Notes: generated by a model from the sequence alone, not told the origin. DNA of 25,033 nucleotides from CAZLKN01 sp964560135 (GCA_964560135.1 CAZLKN010000045.1:1-25033); one strand, 5' to 3'; positions 17,219-24,319 are shown, numbered from the stretch's first letter. Made by a program: numbers and translations.

Positions 17219-18424
17219 ATGGAGACCGCGCACCTCGAGGACGTCTGGGACGTGCATCCGCCGCCCGGTTGGGAGCCGGTGGCCGAGATCTGCCGGGAGA
17301 TGTTCCTGGAGCGTGACGCTATCACCGACCGGATCAACTCGAAGATCATCGAGGAGATCGTCGACTTCGATCAGGAGACCAGCGTGATCTCACGTTCGGA
17401 TCTCACGTGGTCGACGGGCGGCGGCGTGGCGGGGTTCCTCCGCGGTGTCGCCGAGTGCGCGCCCGCACGCGAGGAGGTGCTGGAGTTCCAACGACTCGTG
17501 GGACGGCGCAGCGCCATCCGCGGGCTCCCGCTTCAGCCCCTGGTCACCGCCTACCAGGTCGGGTTCCGGGAGCTGTGGTCGATCCTGGCGGAGCGAGCGG
17601 CCGGGGGCCCGGCTTCCTCGCTCCTGCTCGAGCGCGGATCGATCGTCTGGGAGCGCCTGGTGGGGTCGACCAGTGCCGTCGCCCACGGGTATCAGCAGGA
17701 GATGGCCCGCCGTGAGGCCTTCGAGGCCACGGCGACCGCGCACTTCATCGAGGCCATCGAACAGGATCCGCACCACGACGAGGCCGCGGGCTTGGCCCGC
17801 GAGCTCGGGTTCGACCCGGACGGCCCGTTCCAGGTCGTCGCCCTGGGCGGGCCCATCGCCGTCCGTGGCATCGCAAGGTCGCTGGGGGTCAAGGTGCGGT
17901 CGCGAGGTGGAGCGGCATCCTCGAGCCAGCGCGGCCGGATCGCCGTCGTCATCACCCAGGGAGTCGGCCGCGAGACGCTCGACGGTGCGCTGGACGATGC
18001 TCCCCCGGCGACGGCCGCCGGTGTGGGCGGGCCGGGTACGGGAGTCGCGGGTGCGCGATTGAGCCTCGTGGAGGCCGAGCGGGCGCTGGCCGTGGCCGTC
18101 AGCCGGCAGAACGTCTGTCACTTCGACGACGAGTGGCTCCTGGCCACGTTGATGTCGCATCGGGAGTCCGCCGAGCGGATCCTCCGGACGGGCATCGCCG
18201 TCGCAGCCTCCAAGGAGCATCTAGCGGATGCGGTCAGAGCCTTCGCCGCCTCGGGATTCTCGGTTGCCGAGAGCGCCCGCCGCCTCCACGTATCACCGAA
18301 CAGCCTCCGCTACCGTCTCACGCGCTGGCAGGAGCTCACGGGCTGGGATCCGTGGACCTTCGACGGCCTCAGCCGCTCCGTCCTCGCGCTGGGCCTGGCC
18401 GACGCGAACCGCCCGATCAACTAA
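17219..18424 (+). CDS. PucR/CdaR-type transcriptional regulator
   Basis: 401 aa from ATG at 17219. Upstream in-frame candidates are ATG 17105 and a CTG behind AGGAGG near 17184; the ribosome site before 17219 is weak, so the start is uncertain. Residues about 20-160 form a helical sensory domain like the RsbRD N-terminal type (ITDRINSKIIEEI, YQVGFRELWSILAERA). Residues about 200-310 are a degenerate CdaR/GGDEF-like region. The C-terminal helix-turn-helix is at about 335-395 (FSVAESARRLHVSPNSLRYRLTRWQELTGWDP), the PucR HTH_30 type. Such regulators respond to small metabolites. It is divergent from the secreted hydrolase tandem, whose expression it probably controls. Confidence 0.82.
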   Translation: METAHLEDVWDVHPPPGWEPVAEICREMFLERDAITDRINSKIIEEIVDFDQETSVISRSDLTWSTGGGVAGFLRGVAECAPAREEVLEFQRLVGRRSAIRGLPLQPLVTAYQVGFRELWSILAERAAGGPASSLLLERGSIVWERLVGSTSAVAHGYQQEMARREAFEATATAHFIEAIEQDPHHDEAAGLARELGFDPDGPFQVVALGGPIAVRGIARSLGVKVRSRGGAASSSQRGRIAVVITQGVGRETLDGALDDAPPATAAGVGGPGTGVAGARLSLVEAERALAVAVSRQNVCHFDDEWLLATLMSHRESAERILRTGIAVAASKEHLADAVRAFAASGFSVAESARRLHVSPNSLRYRLTRWQELTGWDPWTFDGLSRSVLALGLADANRPIN

Positions 18425-18473
18425 CCCCGCAATCCTTTCGAGCCCTTCCACGGATCCGGAGGCCTGGACTCTA

Positions 18474-18493
18474 AGATATTTAGGATAATATCT
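18474..18493. promoter_or_regulatory. Inverted repeat operator and near-leaderless promoter of sdpR-like gene
   Basis: AGATATT-TAGGAT-AATATCT has perfect seven-base arms and is strikingly AT-rich in this G+C-rich DNA. It ends seven bases before the ATG of an ArsR/SdpR-type repressor. GATAAT (18484-18489) inside it fits a -10 box, which would put the transcript start within a few bases of the ATG. No Shine-Dalgarno is present, consistent with leaderless or near-leaderless translation. The arrangement predicts autorepression. Confidence 0.65.
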
Positions 18494-18500
18494 AAACATC

Positions 18501-18797
18501 ATGAACAAGACGTTCAAAGCGCTGGCGGATCCGACGCGTCGCCGCATCCTCGAGATGCTGCGGGACACCGACCTTTCGGCGGGGGACATCGCCGCTGAGT
18601 TCTCGGTGGCGTGGGCGTCGATCTCGCACCACTTGAACGTGCTCGCGGAGGCCGGGCTCGTTGATCGAGAGCGGGACGGACAGCACATCCGCTACTCGCT
18701 CAACACCACGGCTCTGCAGGATCTCATCCGTCATCTCCTGACGATGACCGACGGTAACGGGGAATCCGTACATCACGGGCAGAGGCGAAAGGGGTGA
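18501..18797 (+). CDS. sdpR: ArsR-type autorepressor, SdpR family
   Basis: 98 aa winged helix protein. FKALADPTRRRILEMLRDTDLSAGDIAAEF, then SISHHLNVLAEAGLVDRERDGQHIRYSLN, is the SdpR signature within the ArsR superfamily. There are no Cys metal ligands, so metal sensing is unlikely. In Bacillus, SdpR represses its own operon and is sequestered at the membrane by SdpI when toxin is bound. Here the gene overlaps the SdpI-like gene by four bases (GTGA), and a perfect inverted repeat covers its promoter. The start ATG lacks a ribosome site. Confidence 0.85.
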   Translation: MNKTFKALADPTRRRILEMLRDTDLSAGDIAAEFSVAWASISHHLNVLAEAGLVDRERDGQHIRYSLNTTALQDLIRHLLTMTDGNGESVHHGQRRKG

Positions 18798-19444
18798 GGG
18801 GGATGCGCAGGTTGCTTCCGGGGGTTGCGGCGCTCGCCGCAGGCTGGGTGTTCTCGTTGTGGGCCTACGGGCGATTGCCGGATCAGGTGGCGATCCACTG
18901 GAACGCACGCCTGGAGGCCGACGGTTACGCATCACCGTTCTTCGCCGCCGTCCTGCTGCCGACCATCATGCTCGTCGCGGTGCCGGCACTCGCCGTCGTC
19001 CTGCGCATGATCGATCCGCGCAAGGAGAGTCAGCGACGGCACGAACCGACATGGTGGTTCGTGTGGAGCATGTTGATGATGCTCCTCGCTGCCCTGCAGG
19101 TCATGGTCGTGGCCAACGGACTCGGATGGATCGAGGATCCGACAGCCTTCCTGGGGGTCGCCCTGGGAGCGTGCCTCCTCGCGATGGGCAACTGGATGCC
19201 CCGCATCAAGCCCAACTGGTTCTTCGGTATCCGGACTCCGTGGACCTTGGACAACGATTACGTGTGGCGGGCCACCCATCGGCTCGCGGGGTGGACGTTC
19301 ATGATCGGTGGGGTGGTCGTCATGATCGCGGGCCTGATCGGTGTTTCTTGGCTCCTGCCGGCTGGAGCGCTCGCCGCCTGCGTGACGCCGGCCGTGTACT
19401 CGTTCGTGATCTCCCGCCGAGGCGAAGCCCAGGCTCGAGCCTGA
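18794..19444 (+). CDS. sdpI: SdpI-family membrane protein (DUF1648 plus SdpI domain)
   Basis: 216 aa from GTG at 18794 (GTGA overlap with sdpR), or 213 aa from ATG at 18803; the ribosome sites do not settle this. The N-terminal DUF1648 pattern is YGRLPDQVAIHWN (25-37). The SdpI domain signature is GNWMPRIKPNWFFGIRTPWT (132-151), followed by a DNDYVWRATHRLAG stretch. About six membrane helices are predicted, near 9-24, 49-70, 87-107, 117-132, 163-184 and 187-206. In Bacillus SdpI gives immunity to the SdpC peptide toxin and signals by binding SdpR. No toxin gene is adjacent here, so the pair may sense foreign peptides or an envelope condition. Confidence 0.85.
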   Translation: MRGMRRLLPGVAALAAGWVFSLWAYGRLPDQVAIHWNARLEADGYASPFFAAVLLPTIMLVAVPALAVVLRMIDPRKESQRRHEPTWWFVWSMLMMLLAALQVMVVANGLGWIEDPTAFLGVALGACLLAMGNWMPRIKPNWFFGIRTPWTLDNDYVWRATHRLAGWTFMIGGVVVMIAGLIGVSWLLPAGALAACVTPAVYSFVISRRGEAQARA

Positions 19445-19467
19445 ACCCGCCGGCCCCCGCGTGGATG

Positions 19468-19516
19468 TCTGCGGAGCGCTGTGTCCGTTCCACGTGCATC
19501 TTGCTCCGCAGAGGCC
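19468..19516. repeat. Dispersed ~50-bp palindrome-ended repeat, copy 2
   Basis: TCTGCGGAGC ... GCTCCGCAGA gives a perfect ten-base stem (19468-19477 with 19503-19512) around a loop containing CCACGTG. It lies in the convergent gap between the SdpI-like gene and a PPOX gene, so it could also end transcripts. Its partner copy is at 13854-13903. Confidence 0.65.
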
Positions 19517-19530
19517 ACGGCGCCGACCCG

Positions 19531-20052
19531 TCAGGGCAGGTACCAGCCGTCCATGCCGTCCAGGGGGATGCCGGCGTTCTGGACGGCCGCCATCAGGGTG
19601 GACTGGTAGTCCCAGGCCTTCCAGCGTTGCGGCCGGATCGCGATCGTGGCGTCTTCGGCCCGCTCGAGCAGGGGGCCGAGTGTTTCGATCCCCTCCTCGG
19701 TCATGTAGCGGCGGCGGAGCCGGTCGTTGATCAGCGACGACGACTCGCCGACGACCAGCTCGGCCGTTCCCACGGCCGACGCCCACTCCGCGGTGCCCCG
19801 GTCGTCCACCGTGACGGTCACCCGGGAGCGGGCCGCCACGTTGCGCGCCTTGCGGCTCCCCGACCAGGTGGCGATGTAGAGCAGGTCCTCCTCAAACAGG
19901 AACCAGGTCGGGACGAGATGGATGGACCCGTCCGGGTTGGTCGTCGCGAGCGTCAGGAACGGCTGGGTCGACAGGAACCCGCGCATCGGATCGGTCAGCT
20001 CCTTCGTGGTCGACCGGTAGATGGTCGCCGTCGGATCGGCTTGGACGCTCAT
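19531..20052 (-). CDS. PPOX-family protein coupled to the FAD oxidoreductase
   Basis: 173 aa split-barrel protein: FLSTQPFLTLATTNPDGSIHLVPTWFLFEEDLLYIAT (26-62), SRKARNVAARSRVTVTVDD, and a C-terminal IRPQRWKAWDY strand. This is the actinobacterial PPOX type that binds FMN or F420. The ATG at 20052 overlaps the TGA of the FAD-oxidoreductase gene (ATGA), so both proteins are made together and may act on the same substrate or share flavin redox chemistry. Specific reaction unknown. Confidence 0.8.
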   Translation of the reverse strand: MSVQADPTATIYRSTTKELTDPMRGFLSTQPFLTLATTNPDGSIHLVPTWFLFEEDLLYIATWSGSRKARNVAARSRVTVTVDDRGTAEWASAVGTAELVVGESSSLINDRLRRRYMTEEGIETLGPLLERAEDATIAIRPQRWKAWDYQSTLMAAVQNAGIPLDGMDGWYLP

Positions 20053-21452
20053 CGCGGCGCCTGCCCGTCCGGGCGGACGTTCTGGTTGAGCCGGAACAGG
20101 TTCTGCGGGTCGTAGCGGCCCTTCACCTCGACGAGACGCTCGTGGTTGCCCCGGTAGTTGTCACGGATCTGCGCCGGATCGTCGTCGGAGGCGAAGTTCA
20201 CGTAGCCGCCGGCCATGGCCGACGGGCGCAGCGCCTCGTAGTAGGATCGGGTCCAGGCGATGTTCGCCTCGTCGTCCGTGGCGTCGTGCCAGGTGGCCCC
20301 CAGGCCGACCGAGAAGCATGCGTCCCGGTAGTTGAAGGCGGTCTCGTCCGGGGCGACGCGATGGCACGCGCCGTCGACGGGGAAGATCAGGGTCGCCGAC
20401 TCCACGGAGGGCAGGGTTGCGCCGAAGGACATGTGCACGTCGATCGCCTCGTCGGAGAGCGACCGGTTGAAGCAGCCCTTCCAGTAATGACGGAGGCCGA
20501 ACGGCAGCAGGTCGTCGAACAGGGTGTTGATCACCGGGTAGGGCATGCGGTCGACGAACTGGCCGACCACCGGACCGACGGCGCCGAGGCGTTCGCGGAT
20601 GACGTCGTCCCGGTCGGCCGGCCCGCTCCAGCACGTCGAGATCGCGCAGGCGGGCCGTCCATGCCAGTCCTCCGGGACGAACGGAGCCGGCGGGCACCGG
20701 ACGAGCGCGAAGATCGCGTTCAGCTCCTCGGGGGCCTCGGCGACCAGGTCGAGGTAGCCGCGCAGCACGTCGCCTTCGAGCGGGTAGAAGGTGGGGCCCC
20801 CGAGGATGTCGGCCACGGGGTGCAGGCGGTACTCGAAGGAGGTGACGACGCCGAAGTTACCGCCGCCGCCGCGCAGCGCCCAGAACAGGTCCGGGTGCTC
20901 CTGCTCGCTGCAGGTGACGAAGGATCCGTCCGCGGTGACCACGTCGGCGGACAGCAGGTTGTCGCAGGTCAGCCCGCAGCGTCGCGCCAGGTGACCCATG
21001 CCCCCGCCGAGGGTGAGTCCCGCGATGCCGGTCGTGGACACGATCCCGCCCGTGGTCGCCAGCCCGAAGGCGTGGGTGGCGTGGTTCAGATCGCCCCAGG
21101 TCGCGCCGGGCTCCGCACGGCAGGTGCGTCGCGCGGGGTCGACGCGGATCCCCTTCATCGCTCCGAGATCGAGCACGATCCCGCCGTCGCAGGTGGAGAA
21201 CCCGGCGATGCTGTGGGCTCCACCGCGCACGGCCAGCGGCAGGTCCTGCTCCCCGGCGAAGGTGACCGTGGAGATCACGTCGGCCGCATCCACGGCCCGG
21301 ACGATCACCGCCGGACGCCGGTCGTGGACGGTGTTGTAGATCCACCGCGCCTCCTCGTACCCGGCGTCGCCGGGCCGGAGGACCGCACCGCGGACGTGCA
21401 TCCCCAGCGTCTCGAGGTCCGCATCCGCCACCACAGATCGCGTCACCGTCAT
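20049..21452 (-). CDS. FAD-linked oxidoreductase, berberine-bridge-enzyme/6-HDNO type
   Basis: 467 aa PCMH-type FAD enzyme. The FAD-attachment region is AVRGGAHSIAGFST with H80 as the predicted 8-alpha-histidyl-FAD ligand. The GLTLGGGMGHLARRCGLTCDNL block (145-166) and ALRGGGGNFG (192-201) follow. The C-terminal BBE motif is YVNFAS to YDPQNLFRLNQNV (about 419-460). At the position of the second, cysteinyl, FAD link of true BBE enzymes there is V138, so the flavin is probably mono-covalent as in 6-hydroxynicotine oxidase. The ATG at 21452 has GAGGAGGG six bases upstream, right after a hairpin. The substrate could be an amine, sugar or secondary metabolite. It is downstream of a LuxR regulator. 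Confidence 0.88.
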   Translation of the reverse strand: MTVTRSVVADADLETLGMHVRGAVLRPGDAGYEEARWIYNTVHDRRPAVIVRAVDAADVISTVTFAGEQDLPLAVRGGAHSIAGFSTCDGGIVLDLGAMKGIRVDPARRTCRAEPGATWGDLNHATHAFGLATTGGIVSTTGIAGLTLGGGMGHLARRCGLTCDNLLSADVVTADGSFVTCSEQEHPDLFWALRGGGGNFGVVTSFEYRLHPVADILGGPTFYPLEGDVLRGYLDLVAEAPEELNAIFALVRCPPAPFVPEDWHGRPACAISTCWSGPADRDDVIRERLGAVGPVVGQFVDRMPYPVINTLFDDLLPFGLRHYWKGCFNRSLSDEAIDVHMSFGATLPSVESATLIFPVDGACHRVAPDETAFNYRDACFSVGLGATWHDATDDEANIAWTRSYYEALRPSAMAGGYVNFASDDDPAQIRDNYRGNHERLVEVKGRYDPQNLFRLNQNVRPDGQAPR

Positions 21453-21466
21453 CGCATTCCCTCCTC

Positions 21467-21483
21467 GTGGGCTCTGAGCCCAC
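21467..21483. promoter_or_regulatory. Perfect hairpin directly before the FAD-oxidoreductase ribosome site
   Basis: GTGGGCT-CTG-AGCCCAC is a perfect seven-base inverted repeat with a three-base loop. On the minus strand it ends next to GAGGAGGG of the gene at 21452. It may be the operator for the neighbouring LuxR protein (LuxR-type sites are short dyads) or a mRNA hairpin that tunes ribosome access. Confidence 0.45.
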
Positions 21484-21508
21484 TTCTACACGTGGCGGAG
21501 CGCGCGGT

Positions 21509-21547
21509 CATCGCCGGAACAGCCCAAATCACGCGGGGCCGGCGATG
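21509..21547. terminator. Nine-base-stem hairpin after the LuxR gene
   Basis: CATCGCCGG (21509-21517) and CCGGCGATG (21539-21547) form a perfect nine-base stem with a 21-base loop, 11 bases past the LuxR stop codon. No T-run. It is a terminator candidate separating the regulator from the FAD-oxidoreductase operon. GAACAGCC occurs both in the loop and between the stem and the stop codon. Confidence 0.4.
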
Positions 21548-21558
21548 GGCCGAACAGC

Positions 21559-23202
21559 CTATGCGCGGGGCGTGACCAGGTCGTGGTCGTAGGCGAAGGC
21601 GGTCGCCGCCGCCCGGGACGATACCCCGAGCTTGGCGAAGATGTTGTTGAGATGGCGCGCGACCGTGTGGGGGCTGAGCACCAGCTCCGCGGCGATCTCC
21701 CGATTCGTCCGGCCCGCAGCGACCAGCCGTAGCACCTCCACCTCGCGTCCGGTGAGGTTGGCGGGGGTCTCGCGTTCCGGGTCCAGCAGATCGTCCACGC
21801 TGCGTACGTCGGCGGCGGACCCGAGCCGCTCGAAGACCGATCGGGCGGCCCCCAGCTCCAGGCGGGCGGTCTCCTCGTCCCCGGCAGCCCGGCAGGCCGC
21901 GGCGAGCAGGACCCGGGCACGAGCGGCCTCGTAGGGGAGGGCGAGTTCCAGCCACAGGGCGCGCGCGGCGCGGAGGCGTTCCAGGGGCCCCGCCGGATCA
22001 TGCCCGGCGAGCTGCACGGCGCCGTCGGCGGTGGCCGCCATCGCTTCCAGCAACGCGCTCCCGGACGCTCCCGCGATGGCGCATAGCTCGTCGCGTGCCG
22101 CCCGGGCCCCCTCGACGTCGCCGGAGGCCAGCGCCACCTCGACCTGGGCGGCCAGCAGACGGGCCCGCCCGAGCGCGCTCCCGCCGCCGCCCGCCAGCGA
22201 GGATCGCAGCGCCGCCGCGGCCGCCGCCGCGTTGCCCTGGGCCAACCGCAACAGCGAGAGCCCCGGTTGCGGCTCGCGGCCGAGCTCGTGGGCGCGCCGG
22301 AAGGCCTCCTCGGCGGCGGTGAGATCGCCCATGCGCCTCCGGATCTCGCCGGCAACGTAGTACGACTCACCGGCCATGTTCGGGTGATAGGCCATGAGCT
22401 CGCGACAGGCCCGGTCCGCCTCGGTGCTCGCCCCCGCCCAGTCGCCGCCCAGCCCGATCAGCTCGACGTGGTGTACACGGCACAGCCCGTGGAAGGGCGT
22501 CCCGGCGGGGAGCGTCGCGCACCACGCCATCGCGGCATCGTTCCACTCGGAGGCCCGTCGCAGGTCCGCGAGATCGAAGCACACCGCGACCGCGAGGCAG
22601 TAGACCCATCCGGTGACCATGCCCTCGTGCTCGCCGGCGAGCACGTCGCACATCGCCTCGTCGAGCAGCGCCAAACCCTCTGCGGTCCGCCCGTTGGCCA
22701 CGAGCAGCCGTCCGAGGATCGTCTGTCCCAGCGCGACGACCTCCGGGCTACGGCACCGCCGGCCGATCTCGACCATCTCGTGCGCCCGCGCGACGGCCCC
22801 GTCGAGGTCGCCCCGCGCCTCCGCGGCTTCGGCCTCGGACAACACGAGGTAGCCCCGCTCGACGCATTCCGGCTCGCCGGACAGGTGCCGCTGCGCGCGG
22901 GTGAGCCAGCCCGCCGACAGCGAGGGCCTGCCGACGTACTGGAACTCGGTGGACAGCATCCACGCGTTGTAGGCAGCGCGGCGCTCGTCGCCCGCGCTTG
23001 CGTAGCCGGCATAGGCCTTCCGGCGAACCTCGAGGGACTCCTCGACGCGGCAGAGCCACCAGGCGGCGTCGGCCAGGACCTCGAGGTCGCGTGCCTCCAG
23101 CTGCGACGGGTCCGTGTCGCGCAGGAGGTCGTACACCTCGGTCCAGTCCGACCGTTCCGCGGCCTCCCGGGCCAGGCCGACCACGCTGCGCTCGTATTCC
23201 AA
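21559..23202 (-). CDS. TPR-containing LuxR-type transcriptional regulator
   Basis: 547 aa from TTG at 23202 with GGGGG six bases upstream. Residues 1-470 are a helical repeat (TPR-like) array rich in Ala/Leu/Glu pairs, for example SEAEAAEARGDLDGAVARAHEM and AGEIRRRMGDLTAAEEAFRRAHELG. The C-terminal 65 residues are a LuxR/GerE helix-turn-helix: LTGREVEVLRLVAAGRTNREIAAELVLSPHTVARHLNNIFAKLGVSSR. There is no AAA+ ATPase domain, unlike MalT/LAL regulators, and no receiver or autoinducer domain, so the TPR part probably senses a protein or peptide. It is upstream of the FAD-oxidoreductase/PPOX operon and preceded by a 28-codon ORF; regulation of that operon is a reasonable inference. Confidence 0.85.
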   Translation of the reverse strand: MEYERSVVGLAREAAERSDWTEVYDLLRDTDPSQLEARDLEVLADAAWWLCRVEESLEVRRKAYAGYASAGDERRAAYNAWMLSTEFQYVGRPSLSAGWLTRAQRHLSGEPECVERGYLVLSEAEAAEARGDLDGAVARAHEMVEIGRRCRSPEVVALGQTILGRLLVANGRTAEGLALLDEAMCDVLAGEHEGMVTGWVYCLAVAVCFDLADLRRASEWNDAAMAWCATLPAGTPFHGLCRVHHVELIGLGGDWAGASTEADRACRELMAYHPNMAGESYYVAGEIRRRMGDLTAAEEAFRRAHELGREPQPGLSLLRLAQGNAAAAAAALRSSLAGGGGSALGRARLLAAQVEVALASGDVEGARAARDELCAIAGASGSALLEAMAATADGAVQLAGHDPAGPLERLRAARALWLELALPYEAARARVLLAAACRAAGDEETARLELGAARSVFERLGSAADVRSVDDLLDPERETPANLTGREVEVLRLVAAGRTNREIAAELVLSPHTVARHLNNIFAKLGVSSRAAATAFAYDHDLVTPRA

Positions 23203-23232
23203 CGCGATCCCCCTGTCCTGTAGAGAACCAGC

Positions 23233-23319
23233 CTACCGTCCCGTGGGGGTTCCACAGGTGCTGTTCGGGACGAACTGGCCGATGCTCACCCCGCCCCCGG
23301 AAACCTGTCCGCTCGGCAT
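23233..23319 (-). CDS. 28-codon ORF with a perfect Shine-Dalgarno upstream of the LuxR gene
   Basis: ATG at 23319, TAG at 23233-23235. AGGAGG lies five bases before the ATG, one of the best ribosome sites in the window. The peptide starts MPSGQVSGGG, is Gly/Ser rich, contains a single Cys (in NSTCGTPTG) and shows no hydrophobic leader or membrane segment. It ends 30 bases before the TTG start of the LuxR regulator on the same strand, so it could be a leader ORF that sets regulator translation or a peptide ligand for the TPR region. It is too short for a composition test to prove coding. Confidence 0.4.
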   Translation of the reverse strand: MPSGQVSGGGVSIGQFVPNSTCGTPTGR

Positions 23320-23440
23320 CTGTGCCTCCTGCGCGCACCTACGACTGGCTGGGCAGGGGTACCGTCCGTGAAACGAAGGGAGCCACGACGCGATGCGGCC
23401 GCGAGCGCTACCCTGGCCACCTCCAAGGGAAGGGGAGATC

Positions 23441-24184
23441 ATGACCGCGCGAGCCGTTGCCGTCCTGGCCATGCGGCTATTGGCGCTGTTCGTCGTCGTC
23501 AGAGGCCTCCACGGGGCGCTCTCTGCCTTCGAACACCTCCTGCTCAACGTCGAGGTCCGGACCCTGCTCACGTTCGGCGTGCTTTCCAACGCCGTCCAGA
23601 TCGCCATCGGCGGGCTGATCTGGTTGGTGGCCGAACCGCTGGCTGTTCGCGCGCTGCCGGAGGCGTCACCGGACGCGGACCGCTCGGACCAGGACGAGCC
23701 GACCCTGAACGTGTCCGCGTTGGACCTCCACGCCATAGCCTTCTCGGTGCTCGGGCTCTATCTGTTCGCGCAGGGACTCTTCCTCGCCGGATCCTCCATC
23801 GGATCGCTTCTCCAACTCCGTGGCACCGAGGACACGGCGTTCGGCTTCGGCGAGCCGTTCCTGACACAGATGAAGACCCAAGCTCTTGCGGCGCTCGCAT
23901 TCGGACTCGCGGGACTCTGGATCGCATTCGGCGCCCGCGGGCTGGCGGCCTTCCTCCGCAGGATGTGGTTCGAAGGCCGAGGTGTCCTCAAGATCCGCCG
24001 CATCGAGATCGTCGATCCCGATGGTCGTCCGCGGGCCGAGCTGGCGGTCGAACCCGAGATGACGGACGGTCGCGAGGATGTCACGCTCACGTTCTTCGAC
24101 GAGGAGCTCCGTCCGCGGCTTCGGATGGGGACCGAGGCGGGAGCACCGCGGGTCGATCACATCAGGGAGCCGACCGACGGTTGA
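23441..24184 (+). CDS. Membrane protein with C-terminal soluble beta-type domain, unknown function
   Basis: 247 aa from ATG at 23441, with AAGGGG five bases upstream; an ATG at 23393 would add 16 unlikely residues. Four hydrophobic segments lie near 5-25 (RAVAVLAMRLLALFVVVRGL), 43-67, 96-119 and 148-168. The cytosolic or external tail (about 180-247) reads like paired strand motifs: IEIVDPDGRPRAELAVEP and LTFFDEELRPRLRMG, the DxxGRPRAxL type of repeat seen in uncharacterised bacterial proteins. The 238-base gap before it holds the 28-codon ORF on the other strand and nothing else recognisable. It is divergent from the LuxR regulator. Confidence 0.7.
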   Translation: MTARAVAVLAMRLLALFVVVRGLHGALSAFEHLLLNVEVRTLLTFGVLSNAVQIAIGGLIWLVAEPLAVRALPEASPDADRSDQDEPTLNVSALDLHAIAFSVLGLYLFAQGLFLAGSSIGSLLQLRGTEDTAFGFGEPFLTQMKTQALAALAFGLAGLWIAFGARGLAAFLRRMWFEGRGVLKIRRIEIVDPDGRPRAELAVEPEMTDGREDVTLTFFDEELRPRLRMGTEAGAPRVDHIREPTDG

Positions 24185-24209
24185 CATGTACCTCGCAACG
24201 CACATGTTT
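24181..24209 (+). promoter_or_regulatory. Promoter-like TTGACA and paired ACATGT sites before the dehalogenase remnant
   Basis: A consensus -35 TTGACA (24181-24186) overlaps the stop codon of the preceding gene. With 16-17 bases of spacing the -10 would be CATGTT/ATGTTT, which is weak. Two ACATGT palindromes (24184-24189 and 24202-24207), 18 bases apart, resemble a repeated operator. It stands 47 bases before the ATG of the truncated dehalogenase gene. Confidence 0.35.
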
Positions 24210-24232
24210 CACAGTGACCTGAGGGGCCCAGC

Positions 24233-24319
24233 ATGAAGGTGCTTCGCACCCCCGACAACCGGTTCGTGTCGCTCCCGGACTTCCCTTTCGAGCCTGGCGG
24301 GGTCAGACGCCGATCGTGA
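24233..24319 (+). pseudogene. 5' remnant of a haloalkane dehalogenase (DhmA-like) gene
   Basis: ATG at 24233 with GAGGGG six bases upstream. The first 21 residues, MKVLRTPDNRFVSLPDFPFE then Pro, match the distinctive N-terminus of haloalkane dehalogenases of the DhmA type, known to me as beginning MDVLRTPDSRF. After about position 24295 the homology stops. The frame then runs seven codons through the 3' end of the opposite-strand retropepsin gene to a TGA. The roughly 270 residues that carry the hydrolase core are absent, so this is a decapitated start left behind by a deletion or insertion. The upstream ribosome site and a promoter-like TTGACA are retained. Confidence 0.65.
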
